DNA of 64,000 nucleotides from Naasia sp. SYSU D00057 (GTDB lineage Bacteria; Actinomycetota; Actinomycetes; Actinomycetales; Microbacteriaceae), in assembly GCF_017916505.1 (NCBI RefSeq), contig NZ_JAFMSZ010000002.1, positions 593,354-657,353 of the forward strand. The letters are read 5' to 3'. The translations under genes were made by a program, and so were the position numbers. Below, one piece after another: positions 1 through 9,126 of the stretch. Each line of letters starts with the position of its first letter. The stretch's first letter is position 1. The notes under the pieces are model-generated. The model ran no database searches and was not told the origin of the DNA. It worked only from the letters and a program-made list of their open reading frames with translations.

Positions 1-183
1 GATGTTGATCACGTTGCCGGGGTCGAGGGTCTTGCCGCCGGTGAGGATCTGGAAGATCACGATGATCAGCACCAGGGCGCCGAGGATGCCGAACTGGCGC
101 AGCCCGGAGGTGCTGCCCCCGAACATCTTGCTCAGGTCGCGGAGTCCGCCGGATCGCTGGGCGGGCGCGTTCGTGTTCGTCAT
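1..183 (-). CDS. mmsB: Sugar ABC transporter permease, N-terminal fragment (MmsB/GguB type)
   Basis: Only the first 61 codons are in the window and the gene continues past base 1. The visible part has a short polar N-terminus and then a hydrophobic segment at about residues 29-46, as expected for the first membrane helix of a multiple-monosaccharide ABC permease. The ATG at 183 overlaps the TGA of the upstream ATPase gene (ATGA), so the two are translationally coupled and probably form one transporter. The family is assigned mainly from this partnership with MmsA; the fragment alone is too short to prove it. Confidence 0.75.
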   Translation of the reverse strand, partial: MTNTNAPAQRSGGLRDLSKMFGGSTSGLRQFGILGALVLIIVIFQILTGGKTLDPGNVINI

Positions 184-1751
184 GAGACGACTTCCTTCCT
201 CCGGTTCGAGGTCATGCTCTTCATGAGGGTCTCGGGGTCGGCCACGGAGGCGGGGAGCTCGTCCGTGATCCGGCCCTCGAAGATGGTGTAGATGCGGTCG
301 GCGACGCCGAGGAGCTCGGGCAGCTCGGAGGAGATGAGGATGACCCCCGCACCGCTCTCCGCCAGGCGGCGGATGATCTGGTAGATCTCGGTCTTGGCGC
401 CGACGTCGATGCCGCGGGTCGGCTCGTCGAGGATGAGCAGCCGGGGATCGGTGAACATCCACTTGGCGAGGACGACCTTCTGCTGGTTGCCGCCGGACAG
501 CTTGCTGACGCCCTCATCGACGGTCGGCGTCTTGATCCGCAGCGACTTCCGGTACTCGTCGGCGACCGCGTGCTCCTTGTAGGCGTTGATGCTGCCGGTG
601 CGCTTCGTCGAGATCTTCGACAGCTTCGCGGAGACGATGCTCGTCTTGATGTCGTCGAGGAGGTTGAGGCCGAGGGCCTTCCGGTCCTCGCTCACGTAGG
701 CGATGCCGTGCTGGATCGCGTCCTCGACGTTGTTGATCGTGATCTCCTGGCCGTCGAGGAAGACCTTGCCGGCGATCTTGGTGCCGTAGGACTGACCGAA
801 GATGCTCATCGCGAGCTCGGTGCGCCCGGCGCCCATGAGTCCGGCGAACCCGACCACCTCGCCGCGGCGGACCGTGAAGCTCGAGCTCTTCGCGACGAGG
901 CGCTCCGGGTCGAGCGGGTGGCGCACCGTCCAGTCCCGGACCTCGAAGAACACCTCGCCGATCGAGGACCCGTCGTGCGCGGGGAACCGGTTCTCGAGGG
1001 TGCGGCCGACCATCCCGCGGATGATGCGGTCCTCGTCGACGCCGCCGGCGGCGACGTCGAGGGTCTCGATGGTGTGGCCGTCGCGGATGATCGTGATCGA
1101 ATCGGCGATCGCCTCGATCTCGTTGAGCTTGTGGCTGATCATGATCGACGTGATTCCGCGGCTCCGGAGTCCGCGCAGCAGGTCGAGCAGGTGGCGCGAG
1201 TCGCTCTCGTTGAGGGCCGCGGTGGGCTCGTCGAGGATCAGCAGCTTGACGTTCTTGTTGAGCGCCTTCGCGATCTCCACGAGCTGCTGCTTGCCGACGC
1301 CGATGCTCTTGATCTTCGTGTCCGGGTCGTCCGTGAGGCCGACGCGGGCAAGGAGCTCGACGGCCGTCTGGTGGGCGGCCCGCCAGTCGATGGCGCCCCG
1401 ACCGCCGCGCCGTCGCGGCTCGTTGCCGAGGAAGATGTTCTCCATGATCGAGAGCTCGGGGATCAGCGCGAGCTCCTGGTGGATGATCACGATGCCCGCG
1501 GCTTCGCTCTGCTTGATACCGCTGAACTCGACGGTCTCGCCGTTGTAGACGATGTCGCCCTCGTAGGTGCCGTGCGGGTAGACGCCTGACAGCACCTTCA
1601 TGAGCGTGGACTTGCCGGCGCCGTTCTCGCCGCAGATGGCGTGGATCTCGCCGGCGCGCACCGTGAGATTGACGTTGTCGAGGGCGATCACGCCGGGGAA
1701 CCGCTTCGTGATGCCGCGCATCTCGAGGATGGCAGGAGCGCTCGGGGGCAT
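180..1751 (-). CDS. mmsA: Multiple-sugar ABC transporter ATPase, duplicated ATPase domains (MmsA/GguA/XylG type)
   Basis: This 523-residue protein has two fused ABC ATPase domains, the usual build and length of sugar importers of the MmsA/GguA/XylG/RbsA group. It should power import of monosaccharides through the permease encoded immediately downstream. The first domain has a normal Walker A (GENGAGKST) near residue 40. The second, from about residue 265, lacks a normal Walker A, as is usual in this family, but keeps LSGGNQQKV and [15 protein letters not shown] strong ribosome binding site (AAGGAGGT) lies just before the ATG at 1751. The gene is divergent from the ROK regulator at 1996. The exact sugar cannot be read from the sequence. 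Confidence 0.93.
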   Translation of the reverse strand: MPPSAPAILEMRGITKRFPGVIALDNVNLTVRAGEIHAICGENGAGKSTLMKVLSGVYPHGTYEGDIVYNGETVEFSGIKQSEAAGIVIIHQELALIPELSIMENIFLGNEPRRRGGRGAIDWRAAHQTAVELLARVGLTDDPDTKIKSIGVGKQQLVEIAKALNKNVKLLILDEPTAALNESDSRHLLDLLRGLRSRGITSIMISHKLNEIEAIADSITIIRDGHTIETLDVAAGGVDEDRIIRGMVGRTLENRFPAHDGSSIGEVFFEVRDWTVRHPLDPERLVAKSSSFTVRRGEVVGFAGLMGAGRTELAMSIFGQSYGTKIAGKVFLDGQEITINNVEDAIQHGIAYVSEDRKALGLNLLDDIKTSIVSAKLSKISTKRTGSINAYKEHAVADEYRKSLRIKTPTVDEGVSKLSGGNQQKVVLAKWMFTDPRLLILDEPTRGIDVGAKTEIYQIIRRLAESGAGVILISSELPELLGVADRIYTIFEGRITDELPASVADPETLMKSMTSNRRKEVVS

Positions 1752-1825
1752 GTGACCTCCTTGTCGGGGTGGTGCTCAGCGGGACGTGCCGCGCGTTGAG
1801 CGACGATAGCGACGCGCAGGCAATC

Positions 1826-1840
1826 GTTCAAGTCTTGAAC
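1826..1840. promoter_or_regulatory. Candidate operator palindrome in the mmsA / ROK divergent promoter region
   Basis: The 244-bp gap between the divergent mmsA and ROK genes contains a perfect inverted repeat, GTTCAAG-T-CTTGAAC (7-bp arms, 1-nt centre). ROK repressors bind inverted repeats near the sugar genes they control, so this is a reasonable operator for the adjacent ROK protein. The rest of the gap holds AT-richer DNA near 1893-1915 that probably contains promoters. Function is inferred from position and symmetry only. Confidence 0.45.
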
Positions 1841-1995
1841 TCAACACGACCCGATAGGGGACGATACGCCTTCTCGGGCCCCGGCTGCCATCAACAAATC
1901 AAGTCAATATAACGATCCGGTCACGCCTGCCCCTGCCCCCTCCTCGGCCCCGCTTTCCGCCGGGATCGGGCGGGGGTCGGCGGTAGTGTGCTCGC

Positions 1996-3189
1996 GTGAC
2001 GAGTCGACGGCCGACCCCGGGGTCTCAGACGTCACTGCGTGAAGCCAACCGGGCCCGCATCGTCGACTCGCTGAAGGTCTACGGTCGGCTGACCCAGGTC
2101 GAGCTGGCCGGCGTGACCGGCCTCTCCCCCGCCACGGTGTCGAACATCGTCAAGGAGCTGTCCGGCTACGGCATCGTGCACACCTCCGCGTCCTCCCGGA
2201 GCGGCCGCCGGGCGGTGGAGGTCACCCTCGCCCGCCAGCTCGGGCTCGTCGCCGGGCTGCACTTCTCCTCGCGCCACCTGCGCGTGGCGGTCGCCGACGT
2301 CGCCCACACCGTCGTCGCCGAGAACTCGGTGCCCGTCGCGCTCGAGCACCGGTACGACCGGGAGCTCGACCGGGCGGCGCTGCTGCTCAGCGACATGCTC
2401 GAGACGCTCGGCGCCGGCCTGCCCGACCTGCTCGCCGTCGGGCTCGCCCTGCCCGTGCCGGTCGACCGCACGACAGGGCGGGTGTCGGCGCCCGGCATCC
2501 TGCGCGGCTGGGAGGGCGTGCACATCGGCGAGGAGCTCGAGGCGCGCCTGCAGCGCCCGGTGGTGGTCGACAGCGACGCCGACGTCGGCGCGCTGGCCGA
2601 GTACCGGTACGGCGCGGGAACCGACGCGCGCGGCCTCGCCTACGTGCGCGTCGGCCACACGATCAGCGGGGCGCTCATCATCGGCGGCGAGGTGTTCCGC
2701 GGCACGACCGGCAAGGCGGGCCAGATCGGGCACGTGACGATCGACGAGAACGGCCCCATCTGCCGCTGCGGCTCCCGCGGCTGCCTCGAGACGCTCGCCG
2801 GCGGCCCCGCGCTGCTCGACCTCTTCCGCGGCGATCCCGGCATGCAGCGCCTCCGCGACCTGCTCGCCCGCGCCGAGTCCGGGGATGCGAGCGCGCGCCG
2901 CGTCATCGCCGACGCGGGCCGCCACATCGGCATCGCGGCCGCCAACCTCTGCAACCTGTTCGATCCCGACGTGCTCGTCGTCGGCGGCGAGCTCGCGACG
3001 GCGGGCGAGACCCTGCTCGCGCCGCTGCGGCACTCGCTCGAGCGATCGGTGCTCGCGGGGCTCACCGACAGCCCCCGGATCGTGCGGGGCGAGCTCGGCG
3101 AGCGCGCGGAGCTGGTCGGCGCGGTCGCCCTCGCCATCGAGAGCATCGGCGTGGTCGGCGACTCGGCGGTCGCCTCGGTCGGAGCGTGA
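1996..3189 (+). CDS. ROK-family transcriptional repressor
   Basis: The protein has 397 residues. Residues 15-70 form a winged helix-turn-helix (GRLTQVELAGVTGLSPATVS). The rest is a ROK sugar-kinase-like domain containing the zinc-binding signature CRCGSRGCLE. Such proteins are sugar-responsive repressors. The gene leads a tightly overlapping operon with three ABC sugar-transport genes. The order ROK-xylF-xylG-xylH is the same as the known rok7B7-xylFGH arrangement in Streptomyces coelicolor, so control of this operon is likely. The GTG start at 1996 follows a TAGTGT box (1984-1989) by 6 nt, which suggests a leaderless transcript. The stop overlaps the next start (GTGA). Confidence 0.92.
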   Translation: MTSRRPTPGSQTSLREANRARIVDSLKVYGRLTQVELAGVTGLSPATVSNIVKELSGYGIVHTSASSRSGRRAVEVTLARQLGLVAGLHFSSRHLRVAVADVAHTVVAENSVPVALEHRYDRELDRAALLLSDMLETLGAGLPDLLAVGLALPVPVDRTTGRVSAPGILRGWEGVHIGEELEARLQRPVVVDSDADVGALAEYRYGAGTDARGLAYVRVGHTISGALIIGGEVFRGTTGKAGQIGHVTIDENGPICRCGSRGCLETLAGGPALLDLFRGDPGMQRLRDLLARAESGDASARRVIADAGRHIGIAAANLCNLFDPDVLVVGGELATAGETLLAPLRHSLERSVLAGLTDSPRIVRGELGERAELVGAVALAIESIGVVGDSAVASVGA

Positions 3190-4238
3190 GCGTGACCCGG
3201 CCGCTCCGCCTGCTGGCGCTCCTCGCCTCGCTCGTGCTCGCGGCGGCCCTCGGCGGCTGCGCCGGCGCCGGGTCGGGACAGACGACGATCGCGCTGCTGC
3301 TCCCCGAGGCCAAGACGGCGCGCTACGAGTCCGTCGACCGTCCTGCGTTCGAGGAGCGGCTCGGCGAGCTCGGGTCGTACCGCGTGCTCTACTCGAACGC
3401 CGACCAGGACCCGTCCAAGCAGCAGGCGCAGGCGGAGGCGGCCCTCGCGTCCGGCGTGCGGGTGCTCGTGCTCGACCCCGTCGACGCGCAGGCGGCCGTC
3501 AGCATCGTCACGGCCGCGAACGCGCAGGGCGTTCCCGTGATCGCCTACGACCGGCTTCCCTCGGGAGGCGAGCTCGCCTACTACGTCTCCTTCGACAACG
3601 AGCGGATCGGCGAGCTGCAGGGCGAGGCCTTCGCGGAGGCGGTCGGCTCCACGCCGGGCGACAGCGGCGTGCTCATGGTGAACGGGTCGCCGACCGATCC
3701 GAACGCCCGGGAGTTCGAGCGCGGGGCGGAGCGCGCCATCGAGGACGCGGGGCTGCGGGTGCTCGCCGCGTACGACACCCCGGACTGGAGCCCGGACCAG
3801 GCCCAGAACTGGGTGGCCGGGCAGATCACGCGGTTCGGCTCGCGGATCGTCGGCGTCTACGCGGCCAACGACGGGACGGCGGGCGGCGCGATCGCCGCTT
3901 TCAAGGCCGCGAACGTCTCCCCCATGCCGGTCGTGTCGGGCCAGGACGCGGAGCTCGCCGGCATCCAGCGGATCGTGACCGGCGACCAGTACCTCACGAT
4001 CTACAAGGCGATGCGCCAGCAGGCTCGCCTCGCGGCCGAGGCGGCCGTCGCGCTCGTCAAGGGCGAGCCGGTGCAGGCGGAGACGACCGTGCACGGCACA
4101 CCGGCCACGATCCTGCCGGCCGTCGTGGTGACGCGCGACAGCATCCTCTCGACGGTCGTCGCGGACGGCGTGTACTCGGTCGACGACATCTGCACGCAGA
4201 GCTACGCGGCGGCGTGCGCGGAAGCGGGGCTCCGGTGA
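3186..4238 (+). CDS. xylF: Sugar-binding lipoprotein of an ABC importer (XylF-like)
   Basis: This 350-residue secreted lipoprotein starts with a lipoprotein signal peptide ending at the lipobox LGGC (cysteine at about residue 25). A periplasmic-binding-protein type 1 fold of the xylose/ribose class follows. Typical stretches are DPSKQQAQAEAAL, VLVLDPVDAQAA, VPVIAYDRL and VSFDNERIGELQG. It should capture an extracellular sugar and deliver it to the permease encoded two genes downstream. It overlaps the ROK gene by 4 nt and its own stop overlaps a possible GTG start of the ATPase gene. Xylose is the best guess from family and gene order, but ligand specificity is not proven. Confidence 0.88.
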   Translation: MSVTRPLRLLALLASLVLAAALGGCAGAGSGQTTIALLLPEAKTARYESVDRPAFEERLGELGSYRVLYSNADQDPSKQQAQAEAALASGVRVLVLDPVDAQAAVSIVTAANAQGVPVIAYDRLPSGGELAYYVSFDNERIGELQGEAFAEAVGSTPGDSGVLMVNGSPTDPNAREFERGAERAIEDAGLRVLAAYDTPDWSPDQAQNWVAGQITRFGSRIVGVYAANDGTAGGAIAAFKAANVSPMPVVSGQDAELAGIQRIVTGDQYLTIYKAMRQQARLAAEAAVALVKGEPVQAETTVHGTPATILPAVVVTRDSILSTVVADGVYSVDDICTQSYAAACAEAGLR

Positions 4239-4261
4239 GCCGGGCGGAGGAGAATCGACGG

Positions 4262-5062
4262 GTGCCCGGTCCCGCCCTCTCCGTCGCGCGTCCCGACGAG
4301 CATCCGGACCGCATCCTCTCGCTGCGCGGCATCACCAAGAGGTTCGGGGCGGTGCGCGCCCTCACCGGCGTCGACCTCGACGTGCACGTGGGCGAGGTGG
4401 TGGCGATCGTCGGCGACAACGGCGCCGGCAAGTCGACCCTCGTGAAGATCCTCGCGGGCGTCCACCCGGCCGACGGCGGCTCGATCCGCTTCTTCGGACA
4501 GCTGACGCCGATCGACTCGCCGACCGACTCCCTCGACCTCGGCATCGCGACCGTGTTCCAGGACCTCGCGCTGTGCGACAGCCTCGACGTGGTCTCGAAC
4601 CTGTGGCTCGGGCGCGAGCTCACCCGCGCGGGCGCGCTCGACGAGGTCGAGATGGAGAAGCGGTCGTGGGGGCTGCTGCGCGAGCTTCATGCCCGCATCA
4701 CCGATGTGCGCGTGCCGGTCGCCTCGCTCTCCGGCGGGCAGCGGCAGACGGTCGCGATCGCGCGCTCGCTCATCGGCGATCCGCACGTGGTGATCCTCGA
4801 CGAGCCGACGGCCGCCCTCGGGGTGTCGCAGACCGCCGAGGTGCTCAACCTCATCGAGCGGCTCCGCGACCGCGGGCTCGGCGTCATCCTCGTGAGCCAC
4901 AACATCGCCGACGTCCTCGCGGTCGCCGACCGAGTCGTCGTGCTCCGCCTCGGCCGCAACAACGGTGAGTTCCGGGCGTCGGAGACCTCGAGCGACGCGC
5001 TCATCGCCGCCATCACCGGCGCGATGGACCACTCCCGTCGGGGCGGGGACGACCCGGAATGA
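4262..5062 (+). CDS. xylG: Sugar ABC transporter ATPase, single domain (XylG-like)
   Basis: This is one ABC ATPase domain of 266 residues, half the size of MmsA-type proteins. It has Walker A GDNGAGKST, signature LSGGQRQTV, Walker [14 protein letters not shown] and the switch histidine in LVSHN. Single-domain sugar ATPases of the XylG/FrcA kind act as homodimers with one permease. The GTG at 4262 is chosen because GGAGGAGA lies 8 nt upstream. The in-frame GTG at 4235, which overlaps the xylF stop, is an alternative that would add 9 residues. The 3' end overlaps the permease start (ATGA). Confidence 0.87.
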   Translation: MPGPALSVARPDEHPDRILSLRGITKRFGAVRALTGVDLDVHVGEVVAIVGDNGAGKSTLVKILAGVHPADGGSIRFFGQLTPIDSPTDSLDLGIATVFQDLALCDSLDVVSNLWLGRELTRAGALDEVEMEKRSWGLLRELHARITDVRVPVASLSGGQRQTVAIARSLIGDPHVVILDEPTAALGVSQTAEVLNLIERLRDRGLGVILVSHNIADVLAVADRVVVLRLGRNNGEFRASETSSDALIAAITGAMDHSRRGGDDPE

Positions 5063-6297
5063 GGCAGGGACCACGCCGCGTCGCGGAGCATCCCGACACC
5101 GCCGCGCGCACGCTGCCGGAGCTCGTGTCCTCCGGGGTCGTCCGCGCCCGCACCGGCGACCTCGGCGTCGCCCCCGTGCTGATCGGGCTCGCGATCCTCT
5201 GGACGGTCTTCACCGCGCTGAACCCGGTGTTCCTCAGCCCCACGAATCTCGTGAACCTGACGATGCAGTCGGCGGCGACCGGCGTCATCGCCATCGGCAT
5301 CGTGCTGCTGCTGCTGATCGGGGAGATCGACCTCTCCGTCGGGTCGGTGAGCGGCCTCGCGGGCGCCATCCTCGCCGTCGGCAGCGTCCAGCTCGGGCTC
5401 CCGCTGCCGATCGTGCTGCTCGCGGCGCTCGCCTGCGGCCCGCTCATCGGACTCGTCTACGGCCTGCTCTACACGCGCTTCGGGGTGCCCGGCTTCGTGC
5501 TCACCCTGGCCGGACTGCTCGCCGCGCTCGGCGCGCAGCTGCAGGTGCTCGGCACCGCCGGGTCGATCACGATCCCGTTCGACTCGGCGATCGTGCAGTT
5601 CGGCCAGCAGCTGTTCGTGCCCGCCTGGCTGATGTACACGATCGACGCCGCGGTCGTGGCGCTCGTCGCCTGGCGCCTGGTCGCGGAGGCCCGGCGGCGG
5701 GCCGAGGCGGGGCTCGCGGCGCGCAGCACCGCGGCCATCGCGCTCCGGGTCGGCGCGCTCGCTCTGCTCCTCTTCGCCTGCAGCTGGTACCTGCACCAGG
5801 ACGGCGGGCGGGGCGTCGGCGCCATGGTGCTGCTGTTCGTGATCCTCGTCGCCGGGACGCACCTGCTGCTCACCCGGACCCGGTTCGGGCGCGCCGTCTA
5901 CGCGGTCGGCGGCAGCGTCGAGGGCGCCCGCCGCGCGGGCATCCGGGTCGCCCGCGTGCAGATCTCGCTGTTCGTGCTCTGCTCGACGTTCGCGGCGATC
6001 GGGGGCATCCTCGCCGCCGCGCGGCTCGCCGGGGCGAACCAGTCGAGCGGCGGCGGCGACATGTTCCTCAACGCCATCGCCGCGGCCGTCATCGGCGGCA
6101 CGAGCCTCTTCGGCGGGCGTGGATCGGCGTTCTCCGCCCTGCTCGGCGTGCTCGTGCTCACCTCGATCTCGCTGGGGCTGACCCTGCTCTCGCTCGACAG
6201 CTCGGTGCGCTACATCGTCACGGGCGCGGTGCTCGTGCTCGCGGTCATCGTCGACTCGGTGTCGCGCCGCTCCCGGGCCGCCGCCGGCCGCGCCTGA
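5059..6297 (+). CDS. xylH: Sugar ABC transporter permease (XylH-like)
   Basis: The 412-residue polytopic membrane protein belongs to the XylH/RbsC branch of ABC permeases, with about 10-12 hydrophobic segments. Family stretches include GEIDLSVGSVSGLAG near residue 90 and the cytoplasmic coupling region VGGSVEGARRAGI near residue 285. The length is typical. It closes the ROK-xylFGH operon, and the four genes overlap or nearly touch, which points to one transcript. Downstream, 6298-6424 contains no gene; the next gene is convergent. Confidence 0.9.
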   Translation: MRQGPRRVAEHPDTAARTLPELVSSGVVRARTGDLGVAPVLIGLAILWTVFTALNPVFLSPTNLVNLTMQSAATGVIAIGIVLLLLIGEIDLSVGSVSGLAGAILAVGSVQLGLPLPIVLLAALACGPLIGLVYGLLYTRFGVPGFVLTLAGLLAALGAQLQVLGTAGSITIPFDSAIVQFGQQLFVPAWLMYTIDAAVVALVAWRLVAEARRRAEAGLAARSTAAIALRVGALALLLFACSWYLHQDGGRGVGAMVLLFVILVAGTHLLLTRTRFGRAVYAVGGSVEGARRAGIRVARVQISLFVLCSTFAAIGGILAAARLAGANQSSGGGDMFLNAIAAAVIGGTSLFGGRGSAFSALLGVLVLTSISLGLTLLSLDSSVRYIVTGAVLVLAVIVDSVSRRSRAAAGRA

Positions 6298-6424
6298 GCG
6301 GCGATAGCGGCCGGCTGCGTAACAGATCCAGGAGATCTCGCCCCTGCCGCGCCGATCCATGCTGATCCGAGGCGGTGATCGCGGATCTCTCCTCGATTCG
6401 TTACGCGGGCGCTCCCGGAGCGGG

Positions 6425-6565
6425 CTAGGAGAGGCTGCCGATGATGCCGCTGATCACCAGGTAGACGCCGACCCCGCCGACGAACAGCCAGACCGCGATC
6501 CGGCCCATCGAGGGCGGCTTCGGCTTCTTCGGGTCGCGGAACGCGTCGTCGGGCAGGTAGCTCAT
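6425..6565 (-). CDS. Small membrane protein, 46 residues, unknown function
   Basis: A 46-residue reading frame starts at ATG 6565 (MSYLPDDAFRDPKKPKPPSM...). It has a charged, proline-rich N-terminal half and one transmembrane helix at about residues 22-43, ending in SLS. It starts 7 nt after the lysS stop and on the same strand, so it is probably the last gene of that operon. The amphipathic layout and operon position make it more than a chance frame, but no function can be assigned. Confidence 0.6.
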   Translation of the reverse strand: MSYLPDDAFRDPKKPKPPSMGRIAVWLFVGGVGVYLVISGIIGSLS

Positions 6566-6572
6566 CGCCGTC

Positions 6573-8072
6573 TCACTTCACGAGGGGGAACAGGATGGTC
6601 TCGCGGATGCCGAGGCCGGTGACCGCCATGAGGAGCCGGTCGATGCCCATGCCCATGCCGCCCGTCGGGGGCATGCCGTGCTCGAGCGCACGCAGGAAGT
6701 CCTCGTCCACCCGCATGGCCTCCGGGTCGCCGCCCGCGGCGAGGCGGGCCTGCTCGACGAACCGCTCGCGCTGGATGACGGGGTCGATGAGCTCCGAGTA
6801 GCCCGTCGCGAGCTCGAAGCCGCGCACGTAGAGGTCCCACTTCTCGACGACGCCCGTGCGGGAGCGGTGATCGCGCACGAGCGGGGAGGTGTCCACCGGG
6901 AAGTCCCGCACGAAGGTGGGGGCGGTGAGCCCCGGCTTCACGTGGTGCTCCCACAGCTCCTCCACCCACTTGCCGCGCAGCGGGTGGTCGATCTCGATCT
7001 CGACGTCGGCGGCGAGCCGCTCGAGGCGCTCGAGGGGCGTCTCCGGGGTGATCTCCTCGCCGACCGCCTCGCTCAGCGACTCGTACATGCCGATCCGGGC
7101 CCACTCGCCGCCGAGGTCGTACTCGGTGCCGTCCGCCCAGGTGACGACCGTCGAGCCGGCGACGGCGCGGGCGGCCTCCTGGACGAGCTCCTGGGTGAGG
7201 TCGGCGATGCCGTTGTAGTCGGAGTACGCCTGGTAGGCCTCGAGCATCGCGAACTCGGGCGAGTGCGTCGAGTCGGCGCCCTCGTTGCGGAAGTTGCGGT
7301 TGATCTCGAAGATCCGCTCGAGCCCGCCGACCGCGGCGCGCTTCAGGTAGAGCTCGGGGGCGATCCGCAGGTACAGCTCCGTGTCGAACGCATTGCTGTG
7401 GGTTGTGAACGGCCGTGCGGAGGCTCCGCCGTGCTGCACCTGCAGCATCGGGGTCTCGAGCTCGAGGAAGCCGTGGCGGGTGAAGGTGGAGCGCAGGGAG
7501 GCGACGACGGTCGCGCGGGCGCGGACCGTCTCGCGGGCGCGGTCGCGCACGATCAGGTCGAGGTAGCGCGAACGGACGCGCGTCTCCTCGCTCAGCTCGG
7601 CGTGCAGGTTGGGCAGCGGGCGCAGGGCCTTGGCCGCCATCGCCCAGTCGCGGACGAGGACGGACAGCTCGCCGCGGCGGGAGGCGATGACCTCGCCGGT
7701 GGCCTGGACGAGGTCGCCTAGGTCGACGAGCTCCTTCCAGCGGTCGAGCGACTCCTGCCCCACCTCGGCGAGGCTCAGCATCACCTGGATGCGATCGCCG
7801 TCGCCCGCCTGCAGCGCGGCGAAGACGAGCTTGCCGGTGATCCGCTGGTGCACGACGCGGCCGGCGAGGCTCACGGTCTCGCCCGTCTTCTCGTCGGGGG
7901 CGAGGTTCCCGTGCCGGGCGCGGACGGCGCCGATCGTGTCGGTCACCGGCACGCCCACCGGGTAGGCCTCACCGCCCTCGGCGAGCACGCGGTTCCGCTT
8001 CTCGAGGCGCACCGCCATCTGCTCGCTGACCTCGGCCTCGGTGGGCTCGGACGGCAGGGGCTCCTCGGTCAC
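6573..8072 (-). CDS. lysS: Lysyl-tRNA synthetase, class II
   Basis: The 499-residue class II lysyl-tRNA synthetase charges tRNA-Lys with lysine. It has an N-terminal OB-fold anticodon-binding domain (about residues 60-170) and the class II catalytic motifs: RSRYLDLI (motif 1 region), [11 protein letters not shown] (motif 2) and [11 protein letters not shown] (motif 3). The GTG at 8072 is chosen because AGAGGA lies just upstream and homology begins there; the frame remains open further upstream without similarity. The gene lies downstream of panC but is separated from it by a strong hairpin, so it may have its own promoter. Confidence 0.95.
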   Translation of the reverse strand: MTEEPLPSEPTEAEVSEQMAVRLEKRNRVLAEGGEAYPVGVPVTDTIGAVRARHGNLAPDEKTGETVSLAGRVVHQRITGKLVFAALQAGDGDRIQVMLSLAEVGQESLDRWKELVDLGDLVQATGEVIASRRGELSVLVRDWAMAAKALRPLPNLHAELSEETRVRSRYLDLIVRDRARETVRARATVVASLRSTFTRHGFLELETPMLQVQHGGASARPFTTHSNAFDTELYLRIAPELYLKRAAVGGLERIFEINRNFRNEGADSTHSPEFAMLEAYQAYSDYNGIADLTQELVQEAARAVAGSTVVTWADGTEYDLGGEWARIGMYESLSEAVGEEITPETPLERLERLAADVEIEIDHPLRGKWVEELWEHHVKPGLTAPTFVRDFPVDTSPLVRDHRSRTGVVEKWDLYVRGFELATGYSELIDPVIQRERFVEQARLAAGGDPEAMRVDEDFLRALEHGMPPTGGMGMGIDRLLMAVTGLGIRETILFPLVK

Positions 8073-8177
8073 GTGGTCCTCTTCTTCTCGGGGAACGGGC
8101 CCGACAACGCTACCGCGCCTCGACCTGAGGCTCCGGCGGGGCCGAGGCCCACCTGATTCGCCGAGCGCGCCCTGGAG

Positions 8178-8213
8178 CACCGAGTGCACCCCGTGCACAG
8201 GGTGCACTCGGTG
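8178..8213 (-). terminator. Hairpin between panC and lysS (terminator-like)
   Basis: A perfect 14-bp inverted repeat (8178-8191 and 8200-8213, arm CACCGAGTGCACCC) has an 8-nt loop. It begins about 37 nt downstream of panC in the direction of transcription. No U-tract follows, as in many actinobacterial hairpin terminators. GTGCAC occurs three times within it, so a protein-binding site is the alternative. Confidence 0.55.
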
Positions 8214-8250
8214 TTCTGGGGCGCATTCGGCGGGACCAGCCCCGCAGCGA

Positions 8251-9126
8251 TCAGCCGAGGACGACGGTGTCGTTGTCGATGAGGCGGGTGCCGCCGACGG
8301 TCGCGGCCACGAGCACGCGAGCGGGGCCGCGGTAGCCGTCGTCGACGGGCTGGAACGTGCCCGGATCGACGATCGCGAAGTAGTCGAGCGCGACGAGGGG
8401 CTCGCCCATGAGCGACGCCTGCGCGGCCGCGATCGTCGCGTCGACCCCGCGGTCGGCGGCCGAGGCGGCGGCCTCGAGCGCGCCGTGGAGGGCGCGGGCG
8501 GCGATGCGCGCCTCGGGCCCCAGCCGCCGGTTCCGGCTGGAGAGGGCGAGGCCGTCGGTGTCGCGCACCGTGTCGACCACCTCCACCGTCACCGGGAAGT
8601 CGAGGTCGCGCACCATCTGCTGCACGAGGAACACCTGCTGTGCGTCCTTGCGCCCGAACAGCACCGCATCCGGCCCGACGATGTGCAGGAGCTTCGCGAC
8701 CACGGTGAGCACGCCCTCGAAGTGGCCGCGGCGGCTCGCGCCCTCCAGCTGGGAGGCGACGGGCCCGCCGGTGATGCGGACGACGGTCGGCCCGTTCGGG
8801 TACATGACCTGCTCGGTGGGGGCGAATACCAGGTCCGCGCCCGCCTCGGCGAGCAGGGCGACGTCCGACTCGAGCGTCCGCGGATAGGCGGCGAGGTCCT
8901 CGGCCTGCCCGAACTGAAGCGGGTTCACGAAGATCGACACCACGACGACGTCGGCGACCTCCCGTGCCCGCTGCACGAGCGCGAGGTGGCCGGCGTGCAG
9001 CGCGCCCATGGTCGGAACCAGGGCGACGCGGGCGTCGGCGACGCCTCGTGCGGCGGCGTCCGCGCGTGCGGTGCGCACGGCGTCGCGGATGGCGTCGATG
9101 TCCGACGCCACGACCGGGCCGGTCAC
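8251..9126 (-). CDS. panC: Pantothenate synthetase
   Basis: This 291-residue enzyme joins pantoate and beta-alanine with ATP to make pantothenate, the coenzyme A precursor. The ATP-binding motif [11 protein letters not shown] (HxGH type) lies near residue 38, FVNPLQFG follows, and the KMSKS-like loop is LSSRN. Length is normal. Its GTG start overlaps the stop of the DUF2520 gene (GTGA). The pairing of panC with a DUF2520 Rossmann protein is common in Actinobacteria. Confidence 0.95.
   Translation of the reverse strand: MTGPVVASDIDAIRDAVRTARADAAARGVADARVALVPTMGALHAGHLALVQRAREVADVVVVSIFVNPLQFGQAEDLAAYPRTLESDVALLAEAGADLVFAPTEQVMYPNGPTVVRITGGPVASQLEGASRRGHFEGVLTVVAKLLHIVGPDAVLFGRKDAQQVFLVQQMVRDLDFPVTVEVVDTVRDTDGLALSSRNRRLGPEARIAARALHGALEAAASAADRGVDATIAAAQASLMGEPLVALDYFAIVDPGTFQPVDDGYRGPARVLVAATVGGTRLIDNDTVVLG

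Noticed and set aside
2885..5062. A 725-codon frame on the + strand running through the ROK and xylF genes
   Set aside because: The upstream two thirds are low-complexity Arg/Gly sequence in the wrong frame of clear ROK and XylF proteins; only the part from about 4262 is a real ATPase.
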